From contig NZ_BJEC01000005.1 in assembly GCF_005405465.1 (NCBI RefSeq), positions 56,490 through 120,489 of the forward strand: a stretch of DNA of 64,000 nt, read 5' to 3'. Position numbers and translations under genes: made by a program. The DNA comes from Weissella thailandensis. Its GTDB lineage: Bacteria; Bacillota; Bacilli; Lactobacillales; Lactobacillaceae. This document shows, piece by piece, positions 8,861 through 17,738 of this stretch. Every line of letters begins with the position of its first letter. The first letter of the stretch is position 1. The notes below the pieces were generated by a model. It searched no databases. It worked only from the letters and a program-made list of their open reading frames with translations, and was not told the origin of the DNA.

Positions 8861-10105
8861 ATGGAAAACAAAAAAATATCACTACCACAGAATTGGCAAT
8901 TTAATTTTTATCGGCTTTTTGGCGGTCAATTACATTCTGGGATAACGAGTTGGACAGTCCAGTACGCGCTTATTTGGTTCATGACTATGACTTATAAGTC
9001 TCCTAGTGTTTTAGCTTTTGCGACAATGCTATCAACAATCCCAGGAATTGTTTTGGCACCAATTGTTGGCCCATTGGTAGATCGATTAAATAAAAAATTG
9101 CTACTTATTGGTGGAGACCTGATTGTTGCTGCCGCTGCATTACTAATAATATTTAGTAATAGAGAAAGCACATTGCCGTTGTATATTGTCTATACTGCTG
9201 TTTTCATTCGTTCAGTTGCCCAAACACTTCAGCAACCAACGATTCAATCAACTGTACCAACATTAGTGCCAGATGATTTTTTGGTAAAAGCGAATGGGCA
9301 AATTGGCAGTTTTAATGCTATTAGCACGGTACTAGCACCCACCCTTGGGTTTTTGACATACAGTAATTTACCGCTCGTGGGTGTGATGTGGATTGATATT
9401 GTTGGTGCGGTTATTGGCTCAACAACAGTATTGTTATCTGTGATACCAAGTTTCAATCAACTGGCACAAGGAAAAATTACAGTATCTCGTGATTTAATTG
9501 CTGGTTGGCAGGTGATGATTGGGCAGCGTGGTGTACTGCAATTAATCATTATTGTTTCTCTGGTAATGGTGGCTTTTGTGCCAATATCTTCAATGTATCC
9601 GCTTTTTACGACCGAATATTTCAAAATGAGTCTATTTCATGCCAATTTAGTGGAAACGATTTTTTCAGTTGGCATGGTGGTCGGTGGATTGATACTTGGA
9701 TTATTTAGTAAAGTTACACGGCTAATCCATCCTGTGCTTATTGCGATAATTTTTATGGGCGCAATGTTTATGTTTTCTGGTGTATTGCCTGGCAATGAAT
9801 TAGGCTTTTGGTCATTCTTTGGTTTTAATATTGTTGTTGGGTTATCTATTCCAATTATGAATAGCTTTTTAATGACTATTATCCAAAAATCATATCCGCT
9901 AGAATATTTAGGTCGGGTTATGGGAGTTACAATGCCTTTGCAAGCAGCAGCAGGACCTGTGGGCCTTGCTTTTATCGGACCATTAGCAGAGCAGTATGGC
10001 ATTTTACCATTGTTTATGTGGGGTGGCATTGCTGAAGTAGCACTAGCTATTTTAGCGTATAGCCTCCCAGCTGTTCGAAACATTAGTACAAAGAATGCAG
10101 ATTAA
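8861..10105 (+). CDS. MFS efflux transporter (macrolide-exporter-like)
   Basis: A 414-residue protein with about 12 hydrophobic helices and the MFS signature between helices 2 and 3 (GPLVDRLNKKLLLIGGD, residues ~68-84). The N-terminal sequence and overall style resemble the MFS_3 group that includes Mef-type macrolide exporters. The substrate cannot be read from sequence. ATG 8861 has only a weak GAGG 13 bases upstream, so translation may be modest. It is flanked by non-operonic genes. Confidence 0.8.
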   Translation: MENKKISLPQNWQFNFYRLFGGQLHSGITSWTVQYALIWFMTMTYKSPSVLAFATMLSTIPGIVLAPIVGPLVDRLNKKLLLIGGDLIVAAAALLIIFSNRESTLPLYIVYTAVFIRSVAQTLQQPTIQSTVPTLVPDDFLVKANGQIGSFNAISTVLAPTLGFLTYSNLPLVGVMWIDIVGAVIGSTTVLLSVIPSFNQLAQGKITVSRDLIAGWQVMIGQRGVLQLIIIVSLVMVAFVPISSMYPLFTTEYFKMSLFHANLVETIFSVGMVVGGLILGLFSKVTRLIHPVLIAIIFMGAMFMFSGVLPGNELGFWSFFGFNIVVGLSIPIMNSFLMTIIQKSYPLEYLGRVMGVTMPLQAAAGPVGLAFIGPLAEQYGILPLFMWGGIAEVALAILAYSLPAVRNISTKNAD

Positions 10106-10138
10106 TCAAATAGCAATTACTTAATAAATTTTTTGAAA

Positions 10139-10186
10139 GCGACTGATGATCCTGACAAACTAATGTCAGTTCATGGTCGTTTTTTA
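10139..10186 (+). terminator. Imperfect terminator after MFS gene
   Basis: CTGACA (10152-10157) pairs with TGTCAG (10164-10169), extended by GAC/GTC pairs across bulges, then TTTTTT at 10180-10185. Weaker than the other terminators in the window. Confidence 0.5.
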
Positions 10187-10256
10187 TTAATAAGTAAAGA
10201 TTTTTTTCGTGCAGCACATGGATTGTTCACAAACTTTTCGGTAACCGCTTTCTTTA

Positions 10257-10286
10257 TTGACAGAACAGGTGTTTACATCATATCAT
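10257..10286 (+). promoter_or_regulatory. Upstream promoter candidate in ldhD leader region
   Basis: TTGACA (10257-10262), an 18-base spacer and TATCAT (10281-10286). Behind it GAAGGAGG precedes GTG-ATA-TAA, a two-codon frame, so no gene follows directly. The 10187-10517 stretch has no protein gene that I can support; it holds this promoter, the Rex/cre-like elements and the main ldhD promoter. Confidence 0.4.
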
Positions 10287-10330
10287 TGTATGAAGGAGGT
10301 GCTTTAGTGATATAATTTAATACTTCCCTA

Positions 10331-10364
10331 TTGTGAATCTATACACATTGTGTAAGCGCTTTAA
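10331..10364 (+). promoter_or_regulatory. Rex-like and cre-like sites upstream of ldhD
   Basis: 10331-10348 (TTGTGAA-TCTA-TACACAT) matches the Rex consensus TTGTGAA-N4-TTCACAA at 12 of 14 fixed positions. 10351-10364 (TGTAAGCGCTTTAA) matches the CcpA cre consensus TGWAARCGYTWWCA except for one base. NADH-sensing Rex and CcpA control of a pyruvate-reducing enzyme would be physiologically sensible; binding is inferred. Confidence 0.6.
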
Positions 10365-11513
<1,149 letters not shown>

Positions 11514-11565
11514 AAGTTAATTTTTTACAGTGATGATTGTGGGATTTTATTACTGTGAGTAGGTA

Positions 11566-11580
11566 TGTGACATTGTCACA
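11566..11580 (+). promoter_or_regulatory. Perfect palindrome before EIIC gene
   Basis: TGTGAC-ATT-GTCACA is a 15-base perfect inverted repeat 26 bases before the next start. It resembles CRP/FNR-type half-sites (TGTGA/TCACA) but with 5 rather than 6 central bases, and also a Rex-type site shortened by one base. Confidence 0.45.
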
Positions 11581-11606
11581 TTAGATTAGAAAGGTAATTG
11601 AATATT

Positions 11607-12755
11607 ATGGCTAGCGCAGTTTTTGACGGTTCTTACGAACTAAAGTTTAAAGATTTTTTCTTTAAAGTATTGTCTGGTTCTGCTCAAGGTATTTTGATTG
11701 GTGTTTTGCCATCAGCTGTTTTGAAGTACGTTATTCGTCCGTTTGTACAGAGCGGCATGGGATGGGCGGTTGACCTAAGTGCGATTTTGACGTTATTCTC
11801 GTCATTTATCCCAATGTTGATTGGTTTGGCAATTGCCATGCAATTTAACATGAAGTCTCTAGATGTTGGAGTTATGGCCATTGCGGTTGGAGTTGCCTGT
11901 GGTTCGATCAATTGGGCTTCAGTGCCAGCGGGATTTAAGAATCCAATTACTGGCGTGACGACAACCTCGCCTAGTACGGTGTACATGGCATCTGGAGCTG
12001 GAGATGTTATCAATGCCATGATTGTTGCGGCAATCGGTGTCCTTGTTATTTGGTTGATTGCTAAATATCTATGGGGATTCGGTTCATTAGCAATTATCCT
12101 AAGTCCTATCGTTGTAGGTGGGGGTGTTGGCTTAATTGGTAAAGAAATCGCACCTTATGTTGGTGAAGTAACAACTTGGATTGGAAAGATGGTGCAATTA
12201 GCAACTGATTTGCAACCATTGCCAATGACAATTATTATTGCCATGGTATTCGCCGTTATTATCGTCACACCTGTTTCAACTGTTGGTATTGCTTTGGCAA
12301 TTACATTGTCTGGACTGGGATCAGCGGCTGCTGGTGTTGGTATCGTTGCAACGACAGTTGTTCTATTGATTAACTCAATTAGAGTTAACAAGGTTGGAAC
12401 AACAGTTGCTATCTTCTTAGGAGCTATGAAGGGAATGATGCCTTCAGTGTTTAAGAAGCCAATAATGTTATTCTCATTTATGGTTGCTGCTGGACTTTCA
12501 GCATTGCCAATTAGTTTCTTGAACGTTCAAGGAACACCAACTTCAGCCGGATTTGGTTGGATCGGATTCGTTTCACCAATTCAGTCAGTTGTACGTGATG
12601 CTGCTGACAAGGTATTCCAAACGAATGTAATTGGTGTTATGCCAGCTATCTTGGTTTGGGCAATTATTCCAATCATTGCTGGAATTGTTGTTGACCTATT
12701 ATTTACAAAGGTATTCAAGCTTTACAAGCCAGAAGACTTTAAGCAAGAAATTTAA
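11607..12755 (+). CDS. PTS EIIC-like membrane protein (EIIC_2 / PfoR-related family)
   Basis: A 382-residue polytopic protein with about 9-10 hydrophobic segments and glycine/proline-rich loops (VTPVSTVGIALAITLSGLG, QGTPTSAGFGWIGF). This is the layout of the PTS_EIIC_2 family, which also includes the so-called PfoR proteins. No EIIA or EIIB domain or gene is nearby, so phosphotransfer would need partners elsewhere or the protein is not a classical PTS permease. I used ATG 11607, 12 bases after AAAGG; TTG 11598 is too close to the Shine-Dalgarno. It follows ldhD with a palindrome between them. Confidence 0.75.
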   Translation: MASAVFDGSYELKFKDFFFKVLSGSAQGILIGVLPSAVLKYVIRPFVQSGMGWAVDLSAILTLFSSFIPMLIGLAIAMQFNMKSLDVGVMAIAVGVACGSINWASVPAGFKNPITGVTTTSPSTVYMASGAGDVINAMIVAAIGVLVIWLIAKYLWGFGSLAIILSPIVVGGGVGLIGKEIAPYVGEVTTWIGKMVQLATDLQPLPMTIIIAMVFAVIIVTPVSTVGIALAITLSGLGSAAAGVGIVATTVVLLINSIRVNKVGTTVAIFLGAMKGMMPSVFKKPIMLFSFMVAAGLSALPISFLNVQGTPTSAGFGWIGFVSPIQSVVRDAADKVFQTNVIGVMPAILVWAIIPIIAGIVVDLLFTKVFKLYKPEDFKQEI

Positions 12756-12761
12756 TATGAT

Positions 12762-12797
12762 AAAAGACCGGAACATAATAATTGTTCCGGTCTTTTT
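12762..12797 (+). terminator. Rho-independent terminator after EIIC gene
   Basis: A 14-bp perfect stem (12762-12775 with 12783-12796) with AAGACCGGAACA at its core and a T run overlapping the 3' arm. The following 12800-12975 contains no gene; a cre-like TAAGCGCTTTTA lies at about 12908. Confidence 0.92.
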
Positions 12798-12982
12798 ATT
12801 TTAAAATATTGCAAATATATGTGACGTACTAGTTTCGAAATGATATTTAATTTGCTTGGATCTATCTATTATGAATATCATTGACAGGTGGCTTGTAGTC
12901 ACGTTCTAAGCGCTTTTAGAATCAGACTGGTATGATTTTACAGTTAGATATGAAAAGGGCTAAAAACGCGGTAAAATAAAAA

Positions 12983-13010
12983 ACAGGGAATGGACAAATC
13001 CACTCCCTGT
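12983..13010 (-). terminator. Leftward terminator after rpmF
   Basis: ACAGGGAATGGA (12983-12994) pairs with TCCACTCCCTGT (12999-13010). On the minus strand it is followed by a T-rich tail (complement of AAAATAAAAA, 12973-12982). Confidence 0.85.
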
Positions 13011-13060
13011 CTTAATAATCGTTTATTTTTATCTATCCAAAAATAGATTAATAAATGAGC

Positions 13061-13234
13061 TTACTTAGGTGAAACAACTTGCTTACCGTTGTAAGTGCCA
13101 TCAGCAGCAACGTGGTGGTTACGTACGTACACACCATTTTCGTTCATGTGAATAGCTGGCGTCTTCAATCCGCCTTGACCGCCGCGACGAGTGCGCTTTG
13201 CGTGCTTTGAAACTTTACGTGCAGGAACTGCCAT
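13061..13234 (-). CDS. rpmF: 50S ribosomal protein L32, cysteine-free form
   Basis: A 57-residue protein beginning MAVPARKVSKHAKRTRR and ending in TYNGKQVVSPK, the classic L32 frame around the ribosomal exit tunnel. The four zinc-ligand cysteines of the common L32 (CxxC pairs) are absent; that stretch reads HMNENGVYVRNHHVAADG. So this is a C-minus L32, which does not need zinc. GGAGG precedes the start on the minus strand. It stands alone between rightward genes with its own promoter and terminator. Confidence 0.95.
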   Translation of the reverse strand: MAVPARKVSKHAKRTRRGGQGGLKTPAIHMNENGVYVRNHHVAADGTYNGKQVVSPK

Positions 13235-13307
13235 AGTAATATCCTCCCTTACACCGCCGTGTTAGAAAGAAGGCAGTGTTTAATAATCTTATTTTTTCAA
13301 CTGTTCT

Positions 13308-13336
13308 AAATTACATTATTTTTTGCTTTTTGTCAA
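13308..13336 (-). promoter_or_regulatory. rpmF promoter
   Basis: On the minus strand, TTGACA (13336-13331), 17 bases, TAATTT (13313-13308). It lies about 75 bases before the rpmF start. Confidence 0.6.
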
Positions 13337-13448
13337 GTTATCGCCTTTTTATAAAGGATTATCGTGACAATAAAAGCCTGGTAATAACTTTACTTTTTAT
13401 GCGGCTAGATAGATAATTAGGTATACCAAAAAACAAGGAGGCATATTT

Positions 13449-13595
13449 ACTGAGGTTATTTTTTCAGTAGAGGATCCGTTACAGCAAAGTGATGGTCCAA
13501 GTTTGGCGGTTTGATCAGCTAGTAATTTGGGTGGATTGAACAAGTTGATAATCGGGGAATTTATCGGTAAATGTAATAATAGTCAATATGCTTGA
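13449..13595 (+). pseudogene. Possible degenerate small ORF before the usp gene
   Basis: AAGGAGG (13436-13442) is followed by a frame that starts ACT rather than a start codon, runs 21 codons (TEVIFSVEDPLQQSDGPSLAV), meets one TGA at 13512-13514, then runs 26 more codons to TGA 13593-13595. A good Shine-Dalgarno without a start codon and a single internal stop suggest gene decay, but the composition is not decisive and I recognise no family. Nothing else is evident in 13340-13630. Confidence 0.3.
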
Positions 13596-13631
13596 TTGTT
13601 ATGACGATTATATACGTAGAGGAGAGTAAAA

Positions 13632-14069
13632 ATGGCAATAGGAAAACAATTCAAACATATTCTTGTAGCAGTTGATGATTCAAACCTTGGGCAAATGGCA
13701 TTAGTTAATGGGATTCATCAGGCGAAAGAGGACAATGCTAAGTTAACAATTATTTCTATTTTTGAAAAAGAACAGTTAAACGTTTTTGACTTCTTTTCAA
13801 AAGAGCGTAGCAGTGCTGCTGAAGAGGATGTGCAACGTGCGTTAGAACGTTATCGTGAAATGGCTATTGAAAATGGTGTATCTGATGTTGATACGCGTAT
13901 TGCTGAAGGTGAGCCAGGAGAAGTTATTGTAAAGGATGTTATTCCAGCCGTTAAGCCAGATATGGTCGTTATTGGATCACATTCACAACAAGGGACGGAA
14001 AAGTACTTTGGTTCGCAATCAAGTTATGTCGCAAACAATGCGCCAGTAACAGTTATGATTGTTCGTTAA
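13632..14069 (+). CDS. Universal stress protein, UspA family
   Basis: A 145-residue Rossmann-like protein with an N-terminal strand ILVAVDDS (residues ~10-17) and the C-terminal ATP-binding motif GSHSQQGTEKYFGSQSSYVANNAPVTVMIVR, matching G-2x-G-9x-G(S) in degenerate form. Members bind ATP and are induced by stress or stationary phase. GAGGAG precedes ATG 13632. Monocistronic, with a terminator directly after. Confidence 0.9.
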   Translation: MAIGKQFKHILVAVDDSNLGQMALVNGIHQAKEDNAKLTIISIFEKEQLNVFDFFSKERSSAAEEDVQRALERYREMAIENGVSDVDTRIAEGEPGEVIVKDVIPAVKPDMVVIGSHSQQGTEKYFGSQSSYVANNAPVTVMIVR

Positions 14070-14083
14070 TGATAAATACTATG

Positions 14084-14118
14084 AGAGATTAGCAATTAGC
14101 GTGCTAATCTCTTTTTTT
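14084..14118 (+). terminator. Terminator after usp gene
   Basis: AGAGATTAGCA (14084-14094) and TGCTAATCTCT (14102-14112), a perfect 11-bp stem, then a run of T. Confidence 0.92.
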
Positions 14119-14135
14119 AAAAAAATTAGTCTGAA

Positions 14136-14184
14136 AGAATATTGCTTATTTTATAAAATAGTCTTTATAGTAGGAAAATATTCT
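14136..14184 (+). promoter_or_regulatory. MarR-gene promoter flanked by an inverted repeat
   Basis: AGAATATT (14136-14143) and AATATTCT (14177-14184) bracket a promoter TTGCTT (14142-14147), 18 bases, TATAGT (14166-14171). The arms would suit autorepression by the MarR protein encoded just downstream; this is inferred. Confidence 0.45.
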
Positions 14185-14198
14185 TTTGGAGAAGAAAA

Positions 14199-14627
14199 AT
14201 GAATTTAGTTGCGAAATATATCAACGCTTACCTATCGACGATAAAGTATTTGAATGAGATGGTTGATGAACCAGCGTCATTGTATGATTTATCATTTGAA
14301 CAATATTTGATCATGCAAGGCGTGGCCCAACATGATGGCCTAACATTGACAGATATTGTGGCTAAACGTCAAGTGACCCGGGCAGCCGTATCACGGCAAA
14401 TTCGCATGCTATTGCGAAAAAAATATATCTGGCAGGAAGCAGATGTGACTGACCGTCGCCGTATGTTGCTACACTTGACAAAGCGTGGTCAAGAAGTAGA
14501 ACGAGAGCTGACCCAACATATTGAATTACGCTTTGATGGTTGGTTAGTTGCTTTGGGTGAAGAACGGGCAACTGAAATTCTCAAGTACATGCTTAAATTT
14601 GATGATAAGGTGCTGACGGATCGCTAA
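14199..14627 (+). CDS. MarR-family transcriptional regulator
   Basis: A 142-residue winged-helix protein. Helix-turn-helix region LTLTDIVAKRQVTRAAVSRQIRMLLRKKYI at about residues 49-78, followed by the wing DRRRMLLHLTKRGQEVE, the hallmark of MarR. The effector is unknown. GGAG lies 8 bases before ATG 14199. It precedes tRNA-Gln and the acetolactate genes, but about 130 bases and a promoter separate it from the tRNA, so it is probably not in their operon. Confidence 0.9.
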   Translation: MNLVAKYINAYLSTIKYLNEMVDEPASLYDLSFEQYLIMQGVAQHDGLTLTDIVAKRQVTRAAVSRQIRMLLRKKYIWQEADVTDRRRMLLHLTKRGQEVERELTQHIELRFDGWLVALGEERATEILKYMLKFDDKVLTDR

Positions 14628-14710
14628 ATTCGTGGTATCCTTGGCAAGGTGTTACAAATGACACGACTAACGATCAGATGATTTATATTTAAAAATATTT
14701 TTTAATATTA

Positions 14711-14745
14711 TTGGACTTGTATTTGTCCAAGGTATGTTGTATGAT
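14711..14745 (+). promoter_or_regulatory. tRNA-Gln promoter with inverted repeat at the -35
   Basis: TTGTAT (14717-14722), 17 bases, TATGAT (14740-14745). An inverted repeat TTGGAC-N8-GTCCAA (14711-14730) is centred on the -35 hexamer. Confidence 0.55.
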
Positions 14746-14760
14746 TGAATAGTTGTTTTT

Positions 14761-14832
14761 TGGGCATTAGCCAAGCGGTAAGGCAATGGTTTCTGGTGCC
14801 ATCATGCACTGGTTCGAATCCAGTATGCCCAG
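14761..14832 (+). tRNA. tRNA-Gln (anticodon CTG)
   Basis: Cloverleaf: acceptor TGGGCAT (14761-14767) with ATGCCCA (14825-14831), D stem GCC/GGC, anticodon stem ATGGT/GCCAT with loop TTCTGGT (anticodon CTG), T arm ACTGG-TTCGAAT-CCAGT, discriminator G. The CCA end is not encoded. The CTG anticodon reads CAG. Confidence 0.93.
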
Positions 14833-14846
14833 TTTTACAGATGCGG

Positions 14847-14888
14847 AAAGCGTTAGTTATTTTGATGAGAAATAGCTAACGCTTTTTT
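14847..14888 (+). terminator. Terminator after tRNA-Gln
   Basis: A 16-bp stem (14847-14862 with 14870-14885; one G-T pair) containing AAAGCGTTAG, followed by T residues. Confidence 0.9.
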
Positions 14889-14914
14889 GCATGTTATAAA
14901 AAAATCAAATAAAA

Positions 14915-14965
14915 TTTCACAAATTGTGTAAGCGTTATAGTGTTGAATATTATAAGCTTTGTGAA
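14915..14965 (+). promoter_or_regulatory. cre-like and Rex half-site cluster upstream of alsS
   Basis: TTTCACAA (14915-14922), TGTAAGCGTTATAG (14927-14940; cre consensus at 12 of 14) and TTTGTGAA (14958-14965). The blocks TTGTGTAAGCG and TGTTGAATAT recur upstream of ldhD, pointing to shared control of the two pyruvate-consuming branches. Confidence 0.45.
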
Positions 14966-15031
14966 AAAATGTTTTATATTTTAAGTCAGAAAGCCGGTTG
15001 CTTTTTACTACAAAATACGGTGTGAACGCGC

Positions 15032-15053
15032 TACAATGTAAGCATTGATGCTT
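15032..15053 (+). promoter_or_regulatory. alsS -10 element and 14-base palindrome
   Basis: TACAAT (15032-15037) is a likely -10 with TACAAA (15009-15014) 17 bases upstream as a weak -35. Directly after comes AAGCAT-TG-ATGCTT (15040-15053), a perfect palindrome at the likely transcription start, suited to an operator or a 5' stem-loop. Confidence 0.4.
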
Positions 15054-15084
15054 ATTTGCAATATATTTTAAAGAGGTAGAGTAC

Positions 15085-16773
15085 ATGTCTGAAGAGAAGA
15101 AGACCGGTGCCGACTTAGTTGTCGACAGCCTAAACAACCATGGTGTTGATTTGGTGTTTGGAATTCCTGGTGCTAAGATTGATCGCTTATTTGAAAAGCT
15201 TGAACATCCAGCAGAAGGAACAAAAGCACCTAAGTTAATTGTTACTCGTCATGAACAGAACGCTGTGTTTATGGCTCAAGCATTTGCACGTATCACTGGT
15301 AAAACCGGTGTTGTTGCTGTTACTTCAGGCCCAGGTGTGGGCAACTTGGCCTCAGGATTGATGACAGCAACTGCTGAAAATGATCCTGTTTTGGCCATTG
15401 GTGGTCAGGTACAACGTAAGGACTTGTATCGCTTAACACATCAAAGTACGCCATCAGCCACTTTGTTTGCGCCAATTACAAACTATTCAGTTGAAATTCA
15501 AGATCCAAATAATATTTCAGAAATTATTTCTAATGCTGTCGCAGCTGCAAATGGTCCTAAGCCAGGAGCTGCCTTCGTTTCATTGCCACAAGATGTTGAT
15601 GAAGCCGAAGTTGATATGGAAGCATTACCAGTTGTTAAACCAGCTACGTATGGTGCAGCTGCCGCTGACGATATTGCTTGGTTAGCTGAGCAAGTTAAGT
15701 CTGCTAAATTACCAGTTTTGTTAGTTGGTGCTCGTGGCTCAGATGATGCAACAACAGATGCATTGCATGCATTACTAGAGCAAACTACTTTGCCAGTTGT
15801 GGAAACTTATCAAGGTGCGGGAGTGATTTCGCGTGAGCTAGAGGAGCAAACTTTCTTTGGCCGGATTGGTTTCTTCCGTAACCAAGTAGGTGACCGTTTA
15901 TTGGCACAATCTGACTTAGTGATTACAGTCGGCTATGATGCCATTGAATATGAACCACGTAACTGGAACAAGAGTGCGGACTTGCGGATTGCTGCTGTGG
16001 ATACACAGGCTGTTCAAATTGACAATCACTTTACGCCAGAACGTCAATTGGTTGGTACATTGGCAGATACGTTAAATGCTCTTAAGGAACAAATCAAGGG
16101 TTATGAGTTACCTGCTGAATCACAAGCTAAATTAGCTGAATTAAAGGCCGATTTGCATGCAGCGGCAGAACCAACGTATACGCCTGCTCAACCAAACTTG
16201 AATCATCCATTGAGTATTATCAAGGCATTGCAAGCACATATGACGGATGAAATGACGTTAACATCTGATATTGGTTCTCACTACTTGTGGTTAGGTCGTC
16301 ACTTTAAATCATATGTTCCTCGTCATTTCTTGATTTCAAATGGTATGCAGACATTAGGAGTTGGCTTGCCATGGGCAATGGCAGCTGCAATGGTACGTCC
16401 AAACGCTAAAGCAGTTTCTGTTTCAGGTGATGGTGGTTTCTTCTTCTCAGGAATGGAATTGGCAACGGCAGTGCAATTGCATTTGAACACTGTTCACATT
16501 GTTTGGCAAGATAATTACCACTATGATATGGTTAAATTCCAAGAAGAGGTTAAGTACAACGGCGAATCAGCTGGTGTAAAGTTCTCTGATATTGATATTG
16601 TGAAGTTTGCTGAGTCAGCTGGTGCTAAAGGACTACGTGTCGATAAACCTGAGCAATTGAATGCTGTATTGGATGAAGCCTTCGCAACTGAAGGTCCAGT
16701 TGTTGTTGAGATTCCAGTAGACTATTCACATAATTATGAATTAATGTCACAATTAATTAATGATGTAGAATAA
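15085..16773 (+). CDS. alsS: Catabolic acetolactate synthase
   Basis: A 562-residue thiamine-diphosphate enzyme condensing two pyruvates to 2-acetolactate and CO2. Visible: N-terminal GIPGAKIDRLFE, catalytic Glu in VTRHEQNAVFMAQAFAR (~residue 56), and the ThDP motif SGDGGFFFSGMELATAVQ to Asn-aspartate region WQDNYHYDMV (~450-490). There is no FAD-type anabolic small subunit gene nearby, and the close alsD marks it as the acetoin-pathway (AlsS) type. GAGG precedes ATG 15085. A terminator separates it from alsD, so the pair may be only partly co-transcribed. Confidence 0.95.
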   Translation: MSEEKKTGADLVVDSLNNHGVDLVFGIPGAKIDRLFEKLEHPAEGTKAPKLIVTRHEQNAVFMAQAFARITGKTGVVAVTSGPGVGNLASGLMTATAENDPVLAIGGQVQRKDLYRLTHQSTPSATLFAPITNYSVEIQDPNNISEIISNAVAAANGPKPGAAFVSLPQDVDEAEVDMEALPVVKPATYGAAAADDIAWLAEQVKSAKLPVLLVGARGSDDATTDALHALLEQTTLPVVETYQGAGVISRELEEQTFFGRIGFFRNQVGDRLLAQSDLVITVGYDAIEYEPRNWNKSADLRIAAVDTQAVQIDNHFTPERQLVGTLADTLNALKEQIKGYELPAESQAKLAELKADLHAAAEPTYTPAQPNLNHPLSIIKALQAHMTDEMTLTSDIGSHYLWLGRHFKSYVPRHFLISNGMQTLGVGLPWAMAAAMVRPNAKAVSVSGDGGFFFSGMELATAVQLHLNTVHIVWQDNYHYDMVKFQEEVKYNGESAGVKFSDIDIVKFAESAGAKGLRVDKPEQLNAVLDEAFATEGPVVVEIPVDYSHNYELMSQLINDVE

Positions 16774-16854
16774 AAATGGTGAGACAAAAGACGTTTTGAA
16801 TCACGTTTATGCATAAAAATAACCAATCATATTGGGTATTTTTACGCACAAGGA

Positions 16855-16890
16855 GGCTGAGACATTTTCTTTTGTCTCGGCCTTTTGTTT
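16855..16890 (+). terminator. Terminator between alsS and alsD
   Basis: GGCTGAGACA (16855-16864) with TGTCTCGGCC (16873-16882), then TTTTGTTTT. The alsD Shine-Dalgarno follows 10 bases later, so alsD needs read-through or its own start signal; I see no strong promoter between. Confidence 0.85.
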
Positions 16891-16910
16891 TAAGGAAAGG
16901 GAGAGTAAGT

Positions 16911-17627
16911 ATGTCAACAGTATATCAACATAGTACGTTAGCAGCTTTGATGGGCAAAGTGCTTGGAGGTTCAGCTACTTTGGCTGAGTTAAAAGAACAT
17001 GGTGATACAGGAATTGGTACATTTGATGGCCTTGATGGTGAGATGATCATGGTTGATGGCGAAGTTTATTATATGGATGGTGAGGGGATTATTCATCATG
17101 TAACTGATATGGATAAGACCGTGCCGTTTGCAACAGTACATCATGCTGGTGATCCTTCAGAAACAGTAAAATTTAGTGCTGGAAATATGCAGGAAATGGT
17201 GTCACTGATTGATGACCGTGAATTAGAGAATACATTTTCTGGTGTCATCTTACGGGGCAGTTTTTCATATATGAAGGTTAGGTCTGCACCAAAGTCTGAA
17301 CGACCATATCCGTCATTGTCTGAAATTACGAAAACACAACGTGAGTTTGAACAAACTGATGTTACTGGAACATTAGTTGGTTATTATTCACCAGAGTTGT
17401 ATCAAGGGACTGTCGCTGCTGGTTGGCATGTCCATTTCTTGAGTGATGATCGGACGTTTGGCGGTCATGTTCTTGGCTTTGATGCTGACCAGCTTGAAGG
17501 AGATTTGACCATTTTCGATAATTATGAATTGCATTTGCCAATTGATAATAAAGAATTCCGTGAGCACCATGTTGATATGGACGGCCTAAAGGAAGGCGTT
17601 GCTGCGGCAGAAGGTTCACAAAATTAA
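16911..17627 (+). CDS. alsD: Alpha-acetolactate decarboxylase
   Basis: A 238-residue metalloenzyme converting 2-acetolactate to acetoin. The zinc-ligand histidines are in GWHVHFLSDDRTFGGHVLGF (about residues 172-191), and the N-terminal part begins VYQHSTLAALMGKVLGGSATLAELKEHGD as in the BudA/AldC family. I took ATG 16911 after GGAAAGGGAG; a longer in-frame reading from 16809 runs through the terminator hairpin and is not credible. With alsS it removes pyruvate without making acid and may balance NADH. Confidence 0.94.
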   Translation: MSTVYQHSTLAALMGKVLGGSATLAELKEHGDTGIGTFDGLDGEMIMVDGEVYYMDGEGIIHHVTDMDKTVPFATVHHAGDPSETVKFSAGNMQEMVSLIDDRELENTFSGVILRGSFSYMKVRSAPKSERPYPSLSEITKTQREFEQTDVTGTLVGYYSPELYQGTVAAGWHVHFLSDDRTFGGHVLGFDADQLEGDLTIFDNYELHLPIDNKEFREHHVDMDGLKEGVAAAEGSQN

Positions 17628-17636
17628 TCGTTAGTT

Positions 17637-17678
17637 AGCGATGATAACACTTAAGTGTGTTGTTATCGCTATTTTTTT
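17637..17678 (+). terminator. Terminator after alsD
   Basis: AGCGAT...ATCGCT plus AACAC/GTGTT pairing (17637-17650 with 17657-17670), then seven T. Confidence 0.85.
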
Positions 17679-17738
17679 ACCACCATAGTATCATGTATGT
17701 AAGGAAATCTTGGTATCTATTATTTGAGGGAGTGAATT

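Noticed and set aside
10133..10315. 60-codon open frame between the MFS gene and ldhD
   Set aside because: Starts inside the MFS terminator hairpin, no Shine-Dalgarno, and contains promoter elements.
14853..15137. 94-codon minus-strand frame upstream of alsS
   Set aside because: Covers the alsS promoter region and overlaps the alsS start; no ribosome-binding site.
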